Positions 17,611 through 28,510 are shown, counted from the stretch's first letter. The stretch is 64,000 nt of DNA from JALYXI01 sp963716685 (GCA_963716685.1 CAVQTR010000001.1:1-64000); one strand, 5' to 3'. Numbers and translations are program-made. Notes: generated by a model from the letters alone, not told the origin.

Positions 17611-18728
17611 AAATCGGCATCACATGCTATCCCACGTACGGCGGAAGCGGCATCGTCGCGACGGAACTCGGGCTTGAACTGGCGATGCGGGGCCATGAGA
17701 TCCACTTCATCACCTACGCGAATCCCATCCGGCTGGACGCCAACGCCGCCAATATCAACTACCACGAGGTGGAAGTTTCCAATTACCCGCTCTTCCAGTA
17801 CCCGCCGTATTCGCTTGCACTGGCCTCGCGCATGGCCGAAGTGGCGGAGGAACACGCGCTGGATCTGCTGCATGTCCACTATGCGATCCCGCATTCCATC
17901 TCCGCGCTTCTGGCGCAGCAGATGCTGGAAGCGAAGCGCCGGCTGCCGTTCATCACCACCCTGCACGGCACAGACATCACGCTGGTCGGTCTCGACCGCT
18001 CGTATTTCCCTATCACGAAGTTTTCCATTGAGAAATCTGATGGCGTGACTTCAATCAGCGACAATCTGCGGGAACAAACAGTGCGGGTCTTCGGGATCAG
18101 CAACGAAATTCGCGTGATCCATAACTTTGTGAACTGCAAGCTGTACCAGCCGGATCACGACAAGGAAGGCGCGCGGCAGTTCGCACCGGACGGCGAAAAG
18201 CTGATCCTTCATCTTTCGAATTTCCGGCCAGTCAAGCGCGTGCTTGATTGCATCCGCATCCTCGCGCTGGTACGCGAGAGTTATCCGGCCCATCTGCTGA
18301 TGGCCGGAGATGGTCCGGAACGCGGCCCTGCCGAGCATCTGGCGCGCGAACTGGGAGTCTCACGCCATGTCAGCTTTCTCGGCAAGCGCGATCATGTGGA
18401 ACGCCTGATTCCGCTGGCACACGTGCTGCTGATGCCGAGCGAAATGGAATCGTTTGGGCTGGCCGCTCTGGAAGGTATGGCGTGCGGCGTACCGCCTGTG
18501 GCGACCCGCGTCGGCGGCGTGCCGGAACTGGTCAGCGATGGAGTGAATGGCTTTTTGGAAGCTGTGGGCGATGTGGAAGCCCAGGCGAAGCGCGTTCTGG
18601 CGCTTCTGACGGATGGCGATCTATTCGCAGGAATCGCGTCAGCGGCGCGGGAAACGGCGCTGACGCGATTCTGTACAGACGAAATCATCCCGCAGTACGA
18701 AAAGTGCTACCGCGAGCTGCTCGCTTAG
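17607..18728 (+). CDS. bshA: N-acetyl-alpha-D-glucosaminyl L-malate synthase BshA
   Basis: 373 residues, family 4 glycosyltransferase. The N-terminus MKIGITCYPTYGGSGIVATE, then HVHYAIPHSISALL, TTLHGTDITLVGLD and the nucleotide-sugar E-x7-E region SEMESFGLAALEGMACG are close to BshA of Bacillus. It makes GlcNAc-malate from UDP-GlcNAc and L-malate, the first step of bacillithiol, the low-molecular-weight thiol found in Firmicutes and several other phyla including Acidobacteriota. The start overlaps the preceding stop (ATGA) with GGAGA upstream. bshB and bshC are not in this window. Its stop overlaps by three bases the stop of the convergent TonB receptor. Confidence 0.93.
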   Translation: MKIGITCYPTYGGSGIVATELGLELAMRGHEIHFITYANPIRLDANAANINYHEVEVSNYPLFQYPPYSLALASRMAEVAEEHALDLLHVHYAIPHSISALLAQQMLEAKRRLPFITTLHGTDITLVGLDRSYFPITKFSIEKSDGVTSISDNLREQTVRVFGISNEIRVIHNFVNCKLYQPDHDKEGARQFAPDGEKLILHLSNFRPVKRVLDCIRILALVRESYPAHLLMAGDGPERGPAEHLARELGVSRHVSFLGKRDHVERLIPLAHVLLMPSEMESFGLAALEGMACGVPPVATRVGGVPELVSDGVNGFLEAVGDVEAQAKRVLALLTDGDLFAGIASAARETALTRFCTDEIIPQYEKCYRELLA

Positions 18729-21700
18729 AAGCGGTACTGGAAGCCCATCTCGGCCGAGAACGCGTGAGGAACAATCACGCCGCTCGAAGACAGGTAGCCG
18801 GTCGGCTGTCCGAACGTGGACGACCGGATGCTGGTACTGTACGACGTACCGAAGTTGGCGTGGTTGGTCACGTCATAGAGGTTCGCGATCAGTTCGACAC
18901 GATGCCTCTCGCGAATCATGAATACCTTGCTGACGCGCAGATCGAACTGGAAGAACTTCGCGCCGCGGAACGCATCGTAGGGCAGCGTTTCAAGCGAGCC
19001 ATCGGCCAGGCCGGCGCGCAGCTGCGCAGCGGTGTAAGCCTTGGTGTAAGTGTAGGCCGCCGGAGTCGCGGTGGGCACCACTGCGCGCCAGGAGCCGTTG
19101 CCGCCGCCGAATCCGTACACGTCAACGCCTTCGGTGGCATTGTAAGGACGGCCTGAGGCCCACTGCATAATCGGATCGATGTGGATGCCCCACGGTCCTT
19201 CGTAGGTGCCGCTGAAGACGAAACGGTTGGGCTCATCGCTGGGCGTCGGTCCCAGTTCAGACGGGCTGAACAACAGGTTCGGATTGGGCGAGACGTTGCT
19301 GAAGTTCGCCGCACCGCCGGTGTAACCCAGCGCGCGCGAGCGGACGTAATTGGCGTTCACGCTGACGTGCCGGCTCATCCGGTGACGGAAGGCAACGTTC
19401 AGAGCGTCGTACCGCGAACGGCCGATGGAGGATTCAACCACGATCTGGGCCAGCTTCGGCAGCCCCGCCGCCACAAACGCCGCATCGTAGACGCGCGCAC
19501 CAGTCAGGTAATTGATCGCGTTGATATTCTGCCGCTTGGATTCGCGCAGCGCGAGCGTATGGATGCCTTCCACTTCGATGACGTCGTTCGGCGTCAGCTG
19601 GAAGGAGTAGCCCAGGTTCCATTCCTGGTTGTAGGGGTTGTGATAATTCGGATCCACCAGACGCCCGGTGGCGCCCGCCGGCAGATTGGCGGAAGGCGTG
19701 GGGATGGTGGGCAGCGGGTCCACTCCGTAGCGATACTGCGAAAGCAGCTTGCCCACGCCCGGGACCACGGAGGCTCCCGTATCTCCGGGGCCCGAGCTGG
19801 TCAGATTGAGCACCGAGGTAAAGATGGTGGAGTTTTCCTGCTGCTCCGTGAACAGGGGAATATTCTGGAAGATCTGATCGAAATAGATGCCGTAGCCGCC
19901 GCGCAGCACATGGTGGCCGCTGCCGGTAATGTCATACGCGAAACCGACGCGCGGGCTGAAATCCTTGTTGTCGTCCTTCGGCAATCCTGCCGCGAACGGG
20001 CTTCCGACGGCTTTCAACGCGAGGTAGGTCTTGTCCAGCCCCTGCGTCTGGCCGCCGTTCAGATCGAAATCACGGTCCCAGCGAACGCCAAGATTCAGGC
20101 TCAGCCGCGGCGTCACCTTCCAGTCGTCCTGGAAGTAGAAGCCCAGCATGCGCGCGTTCTTGCTGGAGAAGTACGCGTTGCCATTCGAGATGGACATCGA
20201 CGTTACGGCGCCGGGAGTGGAAAAACCGTTCGGGTACTTGGTGAGGTTGCTCAGAATGAGGGTGGGATCGTCCTGAAACCCAACCTGCAGAGTACCGCTG
20301 GAGATGAAGAAGCCGCCGAGCTTCGGCAGGTTCACGAAATCGAAGCCCATGCGGAAGCTGTGCTTGCCCTTAGTGACCGAGAAATCGTCGCGGAACTGCC
20401 ATTTCGACTGATAGGACTGCTGCGGAACGTTGGGGTTCGTTCCGAAGCGCCGCGCTGGGGAACGAGATGTAGGGCACCTTCTTATCGGAATCGATCAGGT
20501 TGTTCCAATACTGATAGCCGGCCGTGAACGAATTGACCATGGAAGGGCTCAGCACCGAGTTCAGCGTTGCGTTCGAAAGGATGAGCTGGTTGGTGGTGAA
20601 GTTTCCGGCGGTCAGATCGTTGGTCGAACCGGCCTGATCGTTCAGGCCGCGGTTGGCCTGGGAGTTATAGGTGAAGAAGAAAGACTCGCTCGGGCTGAAG
20701 CGATGGTCCAAACGCCCGGTGTAGCGCTGATCGTTGTACGGAGTGGGAATCGTCTGCGCGGGAACCGCGCCCAGCGGCACTGCCAGGGTCAGCTGCGCGA
20801 ATGCGTTCGCATTCACCTGCAGAGCGGTGGCTTCGCGCGTGCGCTCGATGGCGAAAAACGCGAACGTATCGTCCTTGACGATCGGCCCGCCAAACGATCC
20901 GCCATACTGCTGGCGGCTGAACGGAGGCGTCGGCTGGTTGCCCTGCTTGGAGATATAGTCGTCGGCGTTCATGGTGGTGTCGCGTTCGAACAGGAACAGC
21001 GCACCGTGAAACTGGTTGGTGCCGGACTTCGTTACCAGGTTGATGGCCGAGCCCGAGCTGCGGCCGTTCGCCGCCGAGAAACGCTGCGTGCTGATGCTGA
21101 ATTCCTGCACGGCTTCGAGCGGCAGCTGCATCACCGGGCCGCCAACGGTGTTGTCCTTGTCATCCACGCCGTTGACCGTCACGTTGACATTGCGGCCGGT
21201 GGAGCCGTTCGTGGCGAACACCGCCACGCGGGCTTTGGTGGGGTCGTATGCGTTCACCGGCTTTACGCCAGGCGCAAGAAACGCCAGATTGGCGAAGTCG
21301 CGGCCGTTCAAAGGAAGGTTTTCCACCTCGTTCGGCGTGATGGACATGCCGACTTCCGTCTTCTGCGTATCGATCAGCGGCGCGCTGGCATCCACGGTCA
21401 CCATATCGGTCTGTGCGCCGGCACTCAGGGTAACTTTGAGATCCGCTGTGGTCGAAACTTCCACGTCCACCTTCGGATAAACCGCGGTGGTGAAACCTGC
21501 GGACTTGACCGTCACCGAATAAACCGCCGGCTGGATCTGCGTGAACCGGAATGTGCCGTCGTCGCCGGACATTTCCACGCGCTTCGCTCCGTTTGCCGGA
21601 TTCACCAGCGTCACTTCCGCTTTTGGCACCACCGCGTGTGAGCTGTCAAAAACAGTGCCTTGCAAAGTAGAGGTCGATTGAGCTAAAAGCCCGGGCGCTG

Positions 21701-21746
21701 CAGCGGCGAGGAACGCCGCGAAAAAGACACTTTTCACGCGAAACAT
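18725..21746 (-). CDS. TonB-dependent-receptor-like outer membrane protein with carboxypeptidase-regulatory domain, frameshifted
   Basis: Reconstructed at about 1006 residues. Signal peptide ending AAPGLLAQ, then a carboxypeptidase-regulatory Ig-like domain (LQGTVFDSSHAVVPKAEVTL, FTQIQPAVYSVTVKSAGF), a plug-like domain (VENLPLNGRDFANLAFLAPG, GRNVNVTVNGVDDKDN), and a long beta-barrel ending in FQYRF with C-terminal Phe. This is the OmpA-related TonB-receptor type that is greatly expanded in Acidobacteriota, thought to bind glycans or peptides. One shift near 20450: YISFPSA continues as RFGTNPNVPQQSYQSKWQFR in the next frame, so one extra base. No regulator or partner is adjacent, and its ligand is unknown. 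Confidence 0.88.
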
Positions 21747-21901
21747 AAGAATTTGCCCCCAAAAATGAAATGAAACGACCGTTCAGACGTGGAAGTGCCG
21801 ATTTGTTCGATGCTACACGGTTCCGGGCCGAGAGTAAAGGACTTAGAGCGTTTTAGTCAAAACAGTTTACACTAAATGCAGCGGCTGCACGGCCGTACTC
21901 T

Positions 21902-23512
21902 ATGCAACCACCCTTCGCCATGCTGGCAGCCGGTGCTTTCGATCAGCTGCGCCATGGTCTGGCGGACCGCACTTTTGCCGACATCCATACCCTGAGTTGG
22001 TTCGATTGGGCGATTTTAGTCCCGTACTTCGGCATGCTGTGTATTCTGTCCCTCTACGGCCTGCATCGCTACGAAGTCATCCACACCTATTTCAAGAATC
22101 GCCGGAAAGCGACGGGTGAACCACCGTTGCGCTTTACGGAACTTCCGCGCGTCACCATCCAGCTTCCTCTTTACAACGAGCGCTATGTGGTGGAGCGGCT
22201 GATCGACGAAACCACGAAGGTGGAGTACCCGAAGCAACTGCTGCAGATTCAGGTGCTCGACGATTCGACCGACGATACGCACCCGTTCGCCGAAGCGCTG
22301 GTGCAGAAGTATCAGGCCATGGGCCACCCGATCGTGTACCTGCACCGCACCAACCGCGCGGGTTTCAAAGCCGGCGCGCTGCAGGAAGGCTTGCAATCGG
22401 CGACCGGCGAATTCGTGGCGATCTTCGACGCCGATTTCATTCCGCCGGTCGATTTTCTGACCCGCACCGTCCACCATTTCGCCGATCCCACCGTCGGCGT
22501 GGTGCAGACGCGCTGGAGCTATCTGAATAAGGATTACAACTTCCTGACCGAAGTGGAAGCGATGCTGCTGGACGGCCATTTCGTTCTGGAGCATGGCGCG
22601 CGGTCGCGCGCCGGGCTGTTCTTCAACTTCAACGGAACCGCCGGGATTCTGCGAAAAGCCATGATTGCCGATGCCGGCGGCTGGCAGCACGACACGCTTA
22701 CCGAAGATTCGGACCTGAGCTATCGCGCGCAGTTAAAAGGCTGGCGCTTCGTCTATCTGCCGGGTCTGCATTGCCCTTCGGAACTGCCGGTGGAAATGCA
22801 CGGCTTCCAGGTGCAGCAATCCCGCTGGGCCAAGGGCCTGACCCAGTGCGCGCGCAAACTGCTGCCCTCCATCCTGCAGCGCCAAGATTCCGTTCCGCGT
22901 CAAGGCCGAAGCTTTCCTGCATCTCACCCCGAACATCTCCTATCCGCTGATGATCGTGGTCTCGGCGCTGATGCTGCCGGTGATGATCGTGCGGTTTTAC
23001 ATGGGCTGGCTGCAGATGGTGTTTCTCGATGTGCCGCTGATTGTCGCGTCGTTCTGGTCGATCTCGGCGTTTTACGTGATCGCCCAGCGCGAACTGTATC
23101 CGAAAAACTGGAAGCGTTCGTTCTTCATGCTGCCGATGCTGATGGCTGTGGGCGTGGCGCTCACCATCATCAATACCCGCGCCGTTCTGGAGGCGTTGTT
23201 CGGCGTGGAGACCAGCTTCGTCCGCACGCCGAAGTACGCCATCGAAGGCACCCAGCCGGTGCGCCGCACCAGTCAGAAGAAATATCGGCGCCGCAGCGGA
23301 TGGCTGCCTTATGCGGAACTGCTGTTCGGAACTTATTTCCTCGGCATGGTGATCTTCGCCATCGCAGAGCGCAAACTTACCTGTCCATCCCGTTCCTTGG
23401 CCTGTTCGTGGGCGGCTATTACTGGGCGGGGTTCGCGACACTGTACCAGGAACATCAGGAACGCGTTCAGCAGCTGCGTCAGCGTAAGTTGGAATTGCAG
23501 ACCGCTCGATGA
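21902..23512 (+). CDS. family 2 glycosyltransferase, cellulose-synthase-like, two frameshifts
   Basis: About 536 residues when reconstructed. Membrane helix near 30-50, then a GT2 catalytic domain: LPLYNERYVVERLI, the metal-binding FDADF, TEDSDLSYR, and the processive-enzyme motif QQSRWAKG. C-terminal membrane helices include PLMIVVSALMLPVMIV and VALTIINTRAVLEALFG. Two shifts: near 22884 (one extra C before AAGATTCC) the sequence moves to IPFRVKAEAFLHLTPN, and near 23377 (one A missing) it returns to TYLSIPFLGLFVGGYYW. All catalytic residues precede the first shift. It likely makes a beta-linked polysaccharide or glycolipid, similar to glucomannan-synthase-like enzymes. It overlaps the next gene by ATGA. 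Confidence 0.86.
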   Translation: MQPPFAMLAAGAFDQLRHGLADRTFADIHTLSWFDWAILVPYFGMLCILSLYGLHRYEVIHTYFKNRRKATGEPPLRFTELPRVTIQLPLYNERYVVERLIDETTKVEYPKQLLQIQVLDDSTDDTHPFAEALVQKYQAMGHPIVYLHRTNRAGFKAGALQEGLQSATGEFVAIFDADFIPPVDFLTRTVHHFADPTVGVVQTRWSYLNKDYNFLTEVEAMLLDGHFVLEHGARSRAGLFFNFNGTAGILRKAMIADAGGWQHDTLTEDSDLSYRAQLKGWRFVYLPGLHCPSELPVEMHGFQVQQSRWAKGLTQCARKLLPSILQRQDSVPRQGRSFPASHPEHLLSADDRGLGADAAGDDRAVLHGLAADGVSRCAADCRVVLVDLGVLRDRPARTVSEKLEAFVLHAADADGCGRGAHHHQYPRRSGGVVRRGDQLRPHAEVRHRRHPAGAPHQSEEISAPQRMAALCGTAVRNLFPRHGDLRHRRAQTYLSIPFLGLFVGGYYWAGFATLYQEHQERVQQLRQRKLELQTAR

Positions 23513-24454
23513 CGGCACCCACCGCGACCATGGTAGTCGGAGGCTTCGCTGCGGATCCGTCCGCTGGCGCGCCGCACCCCCGTCATGACATCGCGCAGCG
23601 TTGACGAGCGCACAGGAAGCTCGGTTTTCTTCAAATGCGAGAACTTCCAGCGCGGCGGTTCCTTCAAGGTGCGCGGCGCATCGAACCTGATCCTTTCTCT
23701 CTCGCCCGAAGAAGCCACGCGTGGCGTGGTGGCGTTTTCCTCCGGCAATCACGCGCAGGGTGTGGCGATTGCGGCCAAGCATGTGGGTGCGCCCGCGACC
23801 ATCGTGATGCCAAGCGACGCGCCGCAATCCAAGATGGAGCCGACCCGCGAACTCGGCGCAAAGATCGTCACCTACGACCGCATGCGCGAAGACCGTGAGG
23901 CAATCGCCGCGCGCCTGTTAGAAGGCACGGGAGCCACGCTGGTGCCTCCTTACGACCACGCCCTGATCGTGGCCGGGCAGGGCACGACAGCGCTCGAACT
24001 ACTGGAAGACGTTCCGCATCTGGATGCGCTGGTCACGTGTCTGGGAGGCGGCGGACTGACGGCCGGCTGCGCTCTTATCGCGAAAGAGATCAATCCCGCG
24101 ATCCGCATCTTCGGCGCGGAACCGGAACTAGGGAACGACTATTTTCTTTCATTCCAGGCCGGTGAACGGATCCAGATCCCTCCGCCTAACACCATTGCCG
24201 ACGGCCTGCGCACGCTCTCGCCGGGTAAAATCACGTTCCCGATTGTGCGGGAACTGGTGGAGAACGTTTTGCTGGTGTCTGACGACGAACTGCGCGAGAC
24301 GATGCGGTTCCTGCTGCTGCGCATGAAGATTCTCGTGGAACCGAGCGGTGCGGCCGCCGCCGCCGCGATCCTCTTCGGCAAACTGCCCCCGGGCATTGGT
24401 GCTGTCGGAGCCATCATTTCGGGCGGAAACGTTGATTTGAACTTTAACGTCTAA
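23509..24454 (+). CDS. threonine/serine dehydratase (PLP fold type II), frameshift near start
   Basis: About 314 residues after correction. The start ATG at 23509 overlaps the stop of the glycosyltransferase (ATGA). Codons read MTAPTATMVV, then one extra G near 23538 and EASLRIRPLARRTPVMTSRS in the next frame, matching the family N-terminus. The PLP lysine lies in FQRGGSFKVRGA, the phosphate-binding glycine loop in CLGGGGLTAGC, and SSGNHAQGVAIAA is conserved. It deaminates L-threonine or L-serine, or threo-3-hydroxyaspartate as in the closest subfamilies; it lacks the regulatory domain of IlvA. An ATG at 23585 would start an in-frame but N-terminally short product. Confidence 0.85.
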
Positions 24455-24517
24455 TTCCCCCGCTGAGTTTACAGACTCTTTACACCTGCCCCGGCGGAAA
24501 GCCGATAGGCTGTCTTC

Positions 24518-25006
24518 ATGATGAGATTATTCAGTTACGCAGCGGTTGTTGCGGCTATCTCGCTCTCCACTCTTTCCGCCCAGCCTCCCGGGCCCGGCCC
24601 TCGCGGGCATGTAGAAGGTTTGGCCAAGCGGCTCTCCCTCACCGACGATCAGAAAACCCGCGCCACGGCAATTTACGACGCCTCGCGCAAAACCAGCACC
24701 GCGATGCACGCCACTATGAGGCAGGCGCATGAAGCGCTGAAGGCCGCGGTGCAGAAGAACGATACCGTCGCCATCGACCAGGCTTCGCTGCAGATCGGTA
24801 CTCTCATGGCCAAGCAGATGTCCGCCGAAAGCAAAGCAGACGCGGCATTTCGCCAGACGTTGACGGCCGACCAGCAGGCCAAATTCGATCGCATGATGTC
24901 GCGCGGCGGCGGCTTCGGACGTCCGGGCGGACCCCCGCCGGCGCCGGATGGCAATGCCCGTCCCGAACACGTCCGTCACGCGCCGCCTCCTCCGGCTGCG
25001 CAGTAA
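24518..25006 (+). CDS. Spy/CpxP-like periplasmic LTXXQ protein
   Basis: 162 residues with a signal peptide (MMRLFSYAAVVAAISLSTLSAQ). Two LTxxQ repeats are visible, LSLTDDQKTRA and LTADQQAKFD, separated by a long amphipathic helical region, as in Spy and CpxP. The tail is Gly/Pro-rich. Proteins of this fold are ATP-independent periplasmic chaperones or metal/envelope stress sensors. The adjacent two-component system (convergent, 29 bases away) could be functionally connected but this is inference. A run of short spacer (24455-24517) before it holds nothing I recognise. Confidence 0.75.
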   Translation: MMRLFSYAAVVAAISLSTLSAQPPGPGPRGHVEGLAKRLSLTDDQKTRATAIYDASRKTSTAMHATMRQAHEALKAAVQKNDTVAIDQASLQIGTLMAKQMSAESKADAAFRQTLTADQQAKFDRMMSRGGGFGRPGGPPPAPDGNARPEHVRHAPPPPAAQ

Positions 25007-25035
25007 CCAGCTCCGGCGCGGTGCGGAGAGGCGCC

Positions 25036-25687
25036 CTACGAAATCAGGCCCTTTCGCACCGCGTAGAGAATCAGTTCCGGCATTCCGCGCAGATTCAGCT
25101 TCTGCAGAATGTTGGAACGGTGCGTCTCCACCGTGTAGACGCTCAGGTGCAATAGGTTCGCCACTTCCTTACTCGATTTCCCCTCCGCCACCAGTTGCAG
25201 AATTTCGCGTTCCCGCGCGGATAGCAGGTCCCACGAATCTTCCACTCCGGCCCGCTGCAGTTTGCGCACGTAATCGTCCAGCAGCACCTTGCTCACTGCC
25301 GGACTGAAGAACGATTTGCCCTCGGTTACCGCCTGAATGGCGCGGCTCAGGTCCGCTTCCGCCGAATCCTTCAATAGATACGCCTTCGCTCCGGACTTCA
25401 GTGCGCGCAAGCACATACCCTTCGTCGGAATGCATGCTCAGCATGATGATGGCGATGGCAGCGTTCGCTTCGGTAATCTGCCGCGCCGCCTCAATGCCAT
25501 TCAGATTCGGCATTCCGATATCCATCACCATCACATCCGGCTTGAGCGATTCCGCCATGGCCACCGCCTGGCGGCCGTCGTCCGCCTCGCCCACCACCAC
25601 CAGCCCCGGCTGCCGTTCCATCACCAGCCGCAGCCCGCTGCGCATCAGTTTGTGATCGTCCGCAAGCACTACCCGTGTTTCCTTCAT
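25036..25687 (-). CDS. NarL/LuxR-type response regulator, frameshifted
   Basis: 216 residues when reconstructed. Receiver domain at the N-terminus: VVLADDHKLMRSGL, phospho-acceptor Asp in VMVMDIGMPNLNG, and MLSMHSDEGYV. Near 25414 one extra T shifts the frame; removing it gives VLRALKSGAKAYLLKDSA with the conserved Lys. The C-terminus is a LuxR helix-turn-helix: LSAREREILQLVAEG and SVYTVETHRSNILQKL. It should be phosphorylated by the histidine kinase encoded upstream, whose stop codon overlaps this start (ATGA at 25684-25687), and act as a DNA-binding activator. Targets unknown. Confidence 0.9.
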
Positions 25688-27003
25688 CGCGCGGGCAACT
25701 CCGCCTTCAGCGTCGTTCCCCTGCCCGGTGCTGATTCCACGGTCAGCGTTCCGCCCAGCCGTCGCACCCGTTCCTCCATCCCCAGCAGACCCAGCCCTCG
25801 CGTGCGTTCGGGGTCGAAGCCCTGCCCGTCATCGCGCACCGTCACTGAGATGCCGCTACCGCTTTGGCGGAGGGCGACCCAGGCATGCCGAGCGCCGGAA
25901 TGCCGAGCGGCATTGTTCAGCGCCTCCTGCGTCACCCGGTACACACAGATCTTCAGTTCCTCCGGCAGATCGTCTGAAACGCCTTCGCTCTCGATTTCCA
26001 CTTCCATCTGGCTGCGGCGGGACACTTCGCGTCCCTGCCACTCCACCGCGGCGACCAATCCGAGATCGTCCAGCATGGAGGGCCGCAGCAACAGCGCGAT
26101 GTTGCGCACCGAATTCACTGACCGTTCCGCCACGGATTTGATCTTCCCAATTTGTTCCCGCACGGGCGCATCGTCCTCCGCCACCAAAGTGGAAAGCCGC
26201 CCCACATCCACCAGCAGCGCCCCAAGGGACTGGCCCACTTCGTCATGCAGTTCGCGCGAGATGGAGCGGCGCTCTTCTTCCTGCGCGTCCAGCAGCCTGG
26301 CCGAAAGCTCCGACAGCGCATTGCGGCTTTCGGACAACTCCGTATAGCGCACGCGCGCCTCGCGATCCTGCCGCGCAATGTACACGATGCTTCCGATGGC
26401 AAGCACCAAACCGCAGGTCAGCATGATCACCAGCAGCTTCGCCAGATTTCCCCGCAGCGTGCTGAACTGCGTGAGCAGAGCGGCGTCCTCCCCGCGGAAG
26501 CGTTCGTGGTTCCAGATGGCAATCTGGCCGGTGGCTTCCAGCAGCCGAGCGCGCGCCGGCAGCACCTGCTGGCACAAATAGCGGTTCATCCGGTCGTGGT
26601 CGATTTGTTTGGCCTGCGCGATGCCACCATCCACGGCCTGCTGCTGTTCCTGAACCATGGCCTGAAGCGATGCCAACAGCGCGCTTTCTTCAGGCTGCCG
26701 GTCCGGAGGATAAGAGGCCAGCGCGAGGGCGAGCCGTTTTGCCAGCACGGGAAAGTCGCTGTCCGGCCCGCTCGCCAGGAAGTACTGCTGCACATGTTCG
26801 CCGTACTGATCCAGATAAGTGCGAAAAGCGAGAAGCGATTCGTTGCGCGAGAGAAACGCGTTGCTGGCCGCCTCCTGCGACGCGTACAAGCGCTGGAGCA
26901 CGGAAAGCGCGTCCAGCCCGGCGATGAGCAGAAGGGCGAGCAGGCCGCCAAATCCTGCCAGCAGGATGAGCCGAAGTTGCCGGCCCGGGCGAGTGTCGTT
27001 CAT
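25684..27003 (-). CDS. sensor histidine kinase, NarL-partner (HisKA_3) type
   Basis: 439 residues. Transmembrane helix at 11-30 (LILLAGFGGLLALLLIAGLD), a periplasmic helical sensor of about 150 residues, a second helix near 190-212 (LVIMLTCGLVLAIGSIVYIA), then HisKA_3 with the phospho-His in ISRELHDEVGQSLGALL, and an HATPase domain (NNAARHSGARHAWVAL, DDGQGFD, GLLGMEERVRRLGG). It autophosphorylates and passes phosphate to the co-transcribed NarL-type regulator. The periplasmic region has no domain I recognise. The gene is divergent from the phytoene-dehydrogenase-like gene with only 28 bases between starts. Confidence 0.92.
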   Translation of the reverse strand: MNDTRPGRQLRLILLAGFGGLLALLLIAGLDALSVLQRLYASQEAASNAFLSRNESLLAFRTYLDQYGEHVQQYFLASGPDSDFPVLAKRLALALASYPPDRQPEESALLASLQAMVQEQQQAVDGGIAQAKQIDHDRMNRYLCQQVLPARARLLEATGQIAIWNHERFRGEDAALLTQFSTLRGNLAKLLVIMLTCGLVLAIGSIVYIARQDREARVRYTELSESRNALSELSARLLDAQEEERRSISRELHDEVGQSLGALLVDVGRLSTLVAEDDAPVREQIGKIKSVAERSVNSVRNIALLLRPSMLDDLGLVAAVEWQGREVSRRSQMEVEIESEGVSDDLPEELKICVYRVTQEALNNAARHSGARHAWVALRQSGSGISVTVRDDGQGFDPERTRGLGLLGMEERVRRLGGTLTVESAPGRGTTLKAELPAR

Positions 27004-27031
27004 AACTCCAGCGTATGCCTATCATCGAACT

Positions 27032-28510
27032 GTGAAGAAGTGGGATGCGGTGATCATCGGCGGCGGCCACAACGGACTGGTTGCGGCCGCGTATCTCGCG
27101 CGCGCCGGACGACGGGTGCTGGTGCTGGAGCGCCGCGAACTGCCGGGCGGTTGCGCCGTGACCGAAAAGCTGTGGCCGGGCTTTCAGGTCTCGACAGGCG
27201 CGTATCTGGTGAGCCTGTTGCGCGACGAAATCGTTCGCGATCTCCATCTGGCGGAATTCGGCTACCGCGTGTATCCGAAGGACCCACCCTTCTTCACGCC
27301 TTTTCCCGACGGCCGGCACCTGTTTATGTGGCAGCACCCGGAGCGGACGGTCGCGGAGTTTGCGCGCTTCTCAACGCGCGATGCCGCAGCTCTGGCGGCT
27401 TATGATGCTTATCTCGAAAGGCTGGCGGAGGAGATGGATACGCTCGAGTTCTCCTCCTCGCCGGCCCCTTCCGCTGAATTGAGTGAGTTGCTGGAACTGA
27501 GCGCCGAGGAATTTCTGGATCGCTGGTTCGAATCGCCCGAAATCAAAGTGACGCTGGCGACCGACGGCGTAATCGGAGCAAACGGCGGCCCGCGAACGCC
27601 AGGCACCGCGTACGTTCTGCTGCATCACTGCATGGGCCTGGCGGCGGGGCGTCGCGGGCTGTGGGGCTACGTGCACGGCGGGATGGGCGCGCTTTCGGAA
27701 GCGATCGCCTCCGCAGCGCGCAGCTTTGGAGCGGAGATTCGTTTGAATGCTCCCGTAAAAAGCATCCTGATGCGTGCGGGCGCCGCGAAAGGAGTCGCGC
27801 TGGCAGGTGGCGAGGAAATCGAGGCGGAGGCCGTGCTCTCGAACCTGGATCCGTGCGCCACGTTTCAGCGGCTCCTCGGCCAACCCGATGGACGCACCCA
27901 CGCGTGGCGTTCCGAAGGTGTCTCGATGAAGATCAATCTGGCGCTCGACGGACTGCCGGATTTTCGCGCTCTGCCCGGCACGCCTGGTCCGCAGCATCGC
28001 GCCACCATTCACCTTTGCCCGTCCGTCGACTATGTGGAACGCGCGTGGAACGATGCGCGCGAGGGCCGGCCTTCGCAGAATCCCATGCTCGAGATCGGCA
28101 TCCCCAGCATGTACGACCCCACGCTCGCACCTCCCGGCAAACACGTGATGAGCATCTTCCTGCAATACACGCCCTACACGCTGCGGGACGGCTCATGGGA
28201 CGACCTGCGCGACCCCTACGCCGACCGCGTGATGGACGTAATCGAAGAGTACGCGCCGGGCTTTCGCTCGCTGATATTGCATCGCCAGGTGCTCTCGCCG
28301 CTCGATCTGGAGCGCCGCTTCGGCATCACCGGCGGCAACATTTTCCACGGCGAGCTGGCGGCGGATCAGCTCTTCCAAAATCGGTTCAGCTGCACGACGC
28401 ATGTGCCCGGCCTCTATCTGTGCGGCTCCGGAACACACCCCGGAGGCGGCGTGATGGGTGCGCCGGGCTACAATGCTGCCCGCGCTGTGCTGGCAGCGGT
28501 TACGCCGTAA
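27032..28510 (+). CDS. phytoene-dehydrogenase-like FAD oxidoreductase (PYROXD2 type)
   Basis: 492 residues from the GTG at 27032 (VKKWDAVIIGGGHNGLVAA). The dinucleotide-binding GGGHNGLVAAAYLARAGRRVLVLE loop is at the very N-terminus and a C-terminal FAD/substrate segment reads LYLCGSGTHPGGGVMGAPG. This matches the phytoene desaturase superfamily, specifically the PYROXD2-like branch, members of which are not known to make carotenoids. No crtB, crtE or other carotenoid genes are nearby, so a role in carotenogenesis should not be assumed. Its stop overlaps by 11 bases the stop of the convergent downstream gene. Confidence 0.87.
   Translation: MKKWDAVIIGGGHNGLVAAAYLARAGRRVLVLERRELPGGCAVTEKLWPGFQVSTGAYLVSLLRDEIVRDLHLAEFGYRVYPKDPPFFTPFPDGRHLFMWQHPERTVAEFARFSTRDAAALAAYDAYLERLAEEMDTLEFSSSPAPSAELSELLELSAEEFLDRWFESPEIKVTLATDGVIGANGGPRTPGTAYVLLHHCMGLAAGRRGLWGYVHGGMGALSEAIASAARSFGAEIRLNAPVKSILMRAGAAKGVALAGGEEIEAEAVLSNLDPCATFQRLLGQPDGRTHAWRSEGVSMKINLALDGLPDFRALPGTPGPQHRATIHLCPSVDYVERAWNDAREGRPSQNPMLEIGIPSMYDPTLAPPGKHVMSIFLQYTPYTLRDGSWDDLRDPYADRVMDVIEEYAPGFRSLILHRQVLSPLDLERRFGITGGNIFHGELAADQLFQNRFSCTTHVPGLYLCGSGTHPGGGVMGAPGYNAARAVLAAVTP

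Noticed and set aside
27032..28510. Carotenoid biosynthesis cluster around the phytoene-dehydrogenase-like gene
   Set aside because: No phytoene synthase, GGPP synthase or cyclase nearby, and the sequence belongs to the PYROXD2-like branch.
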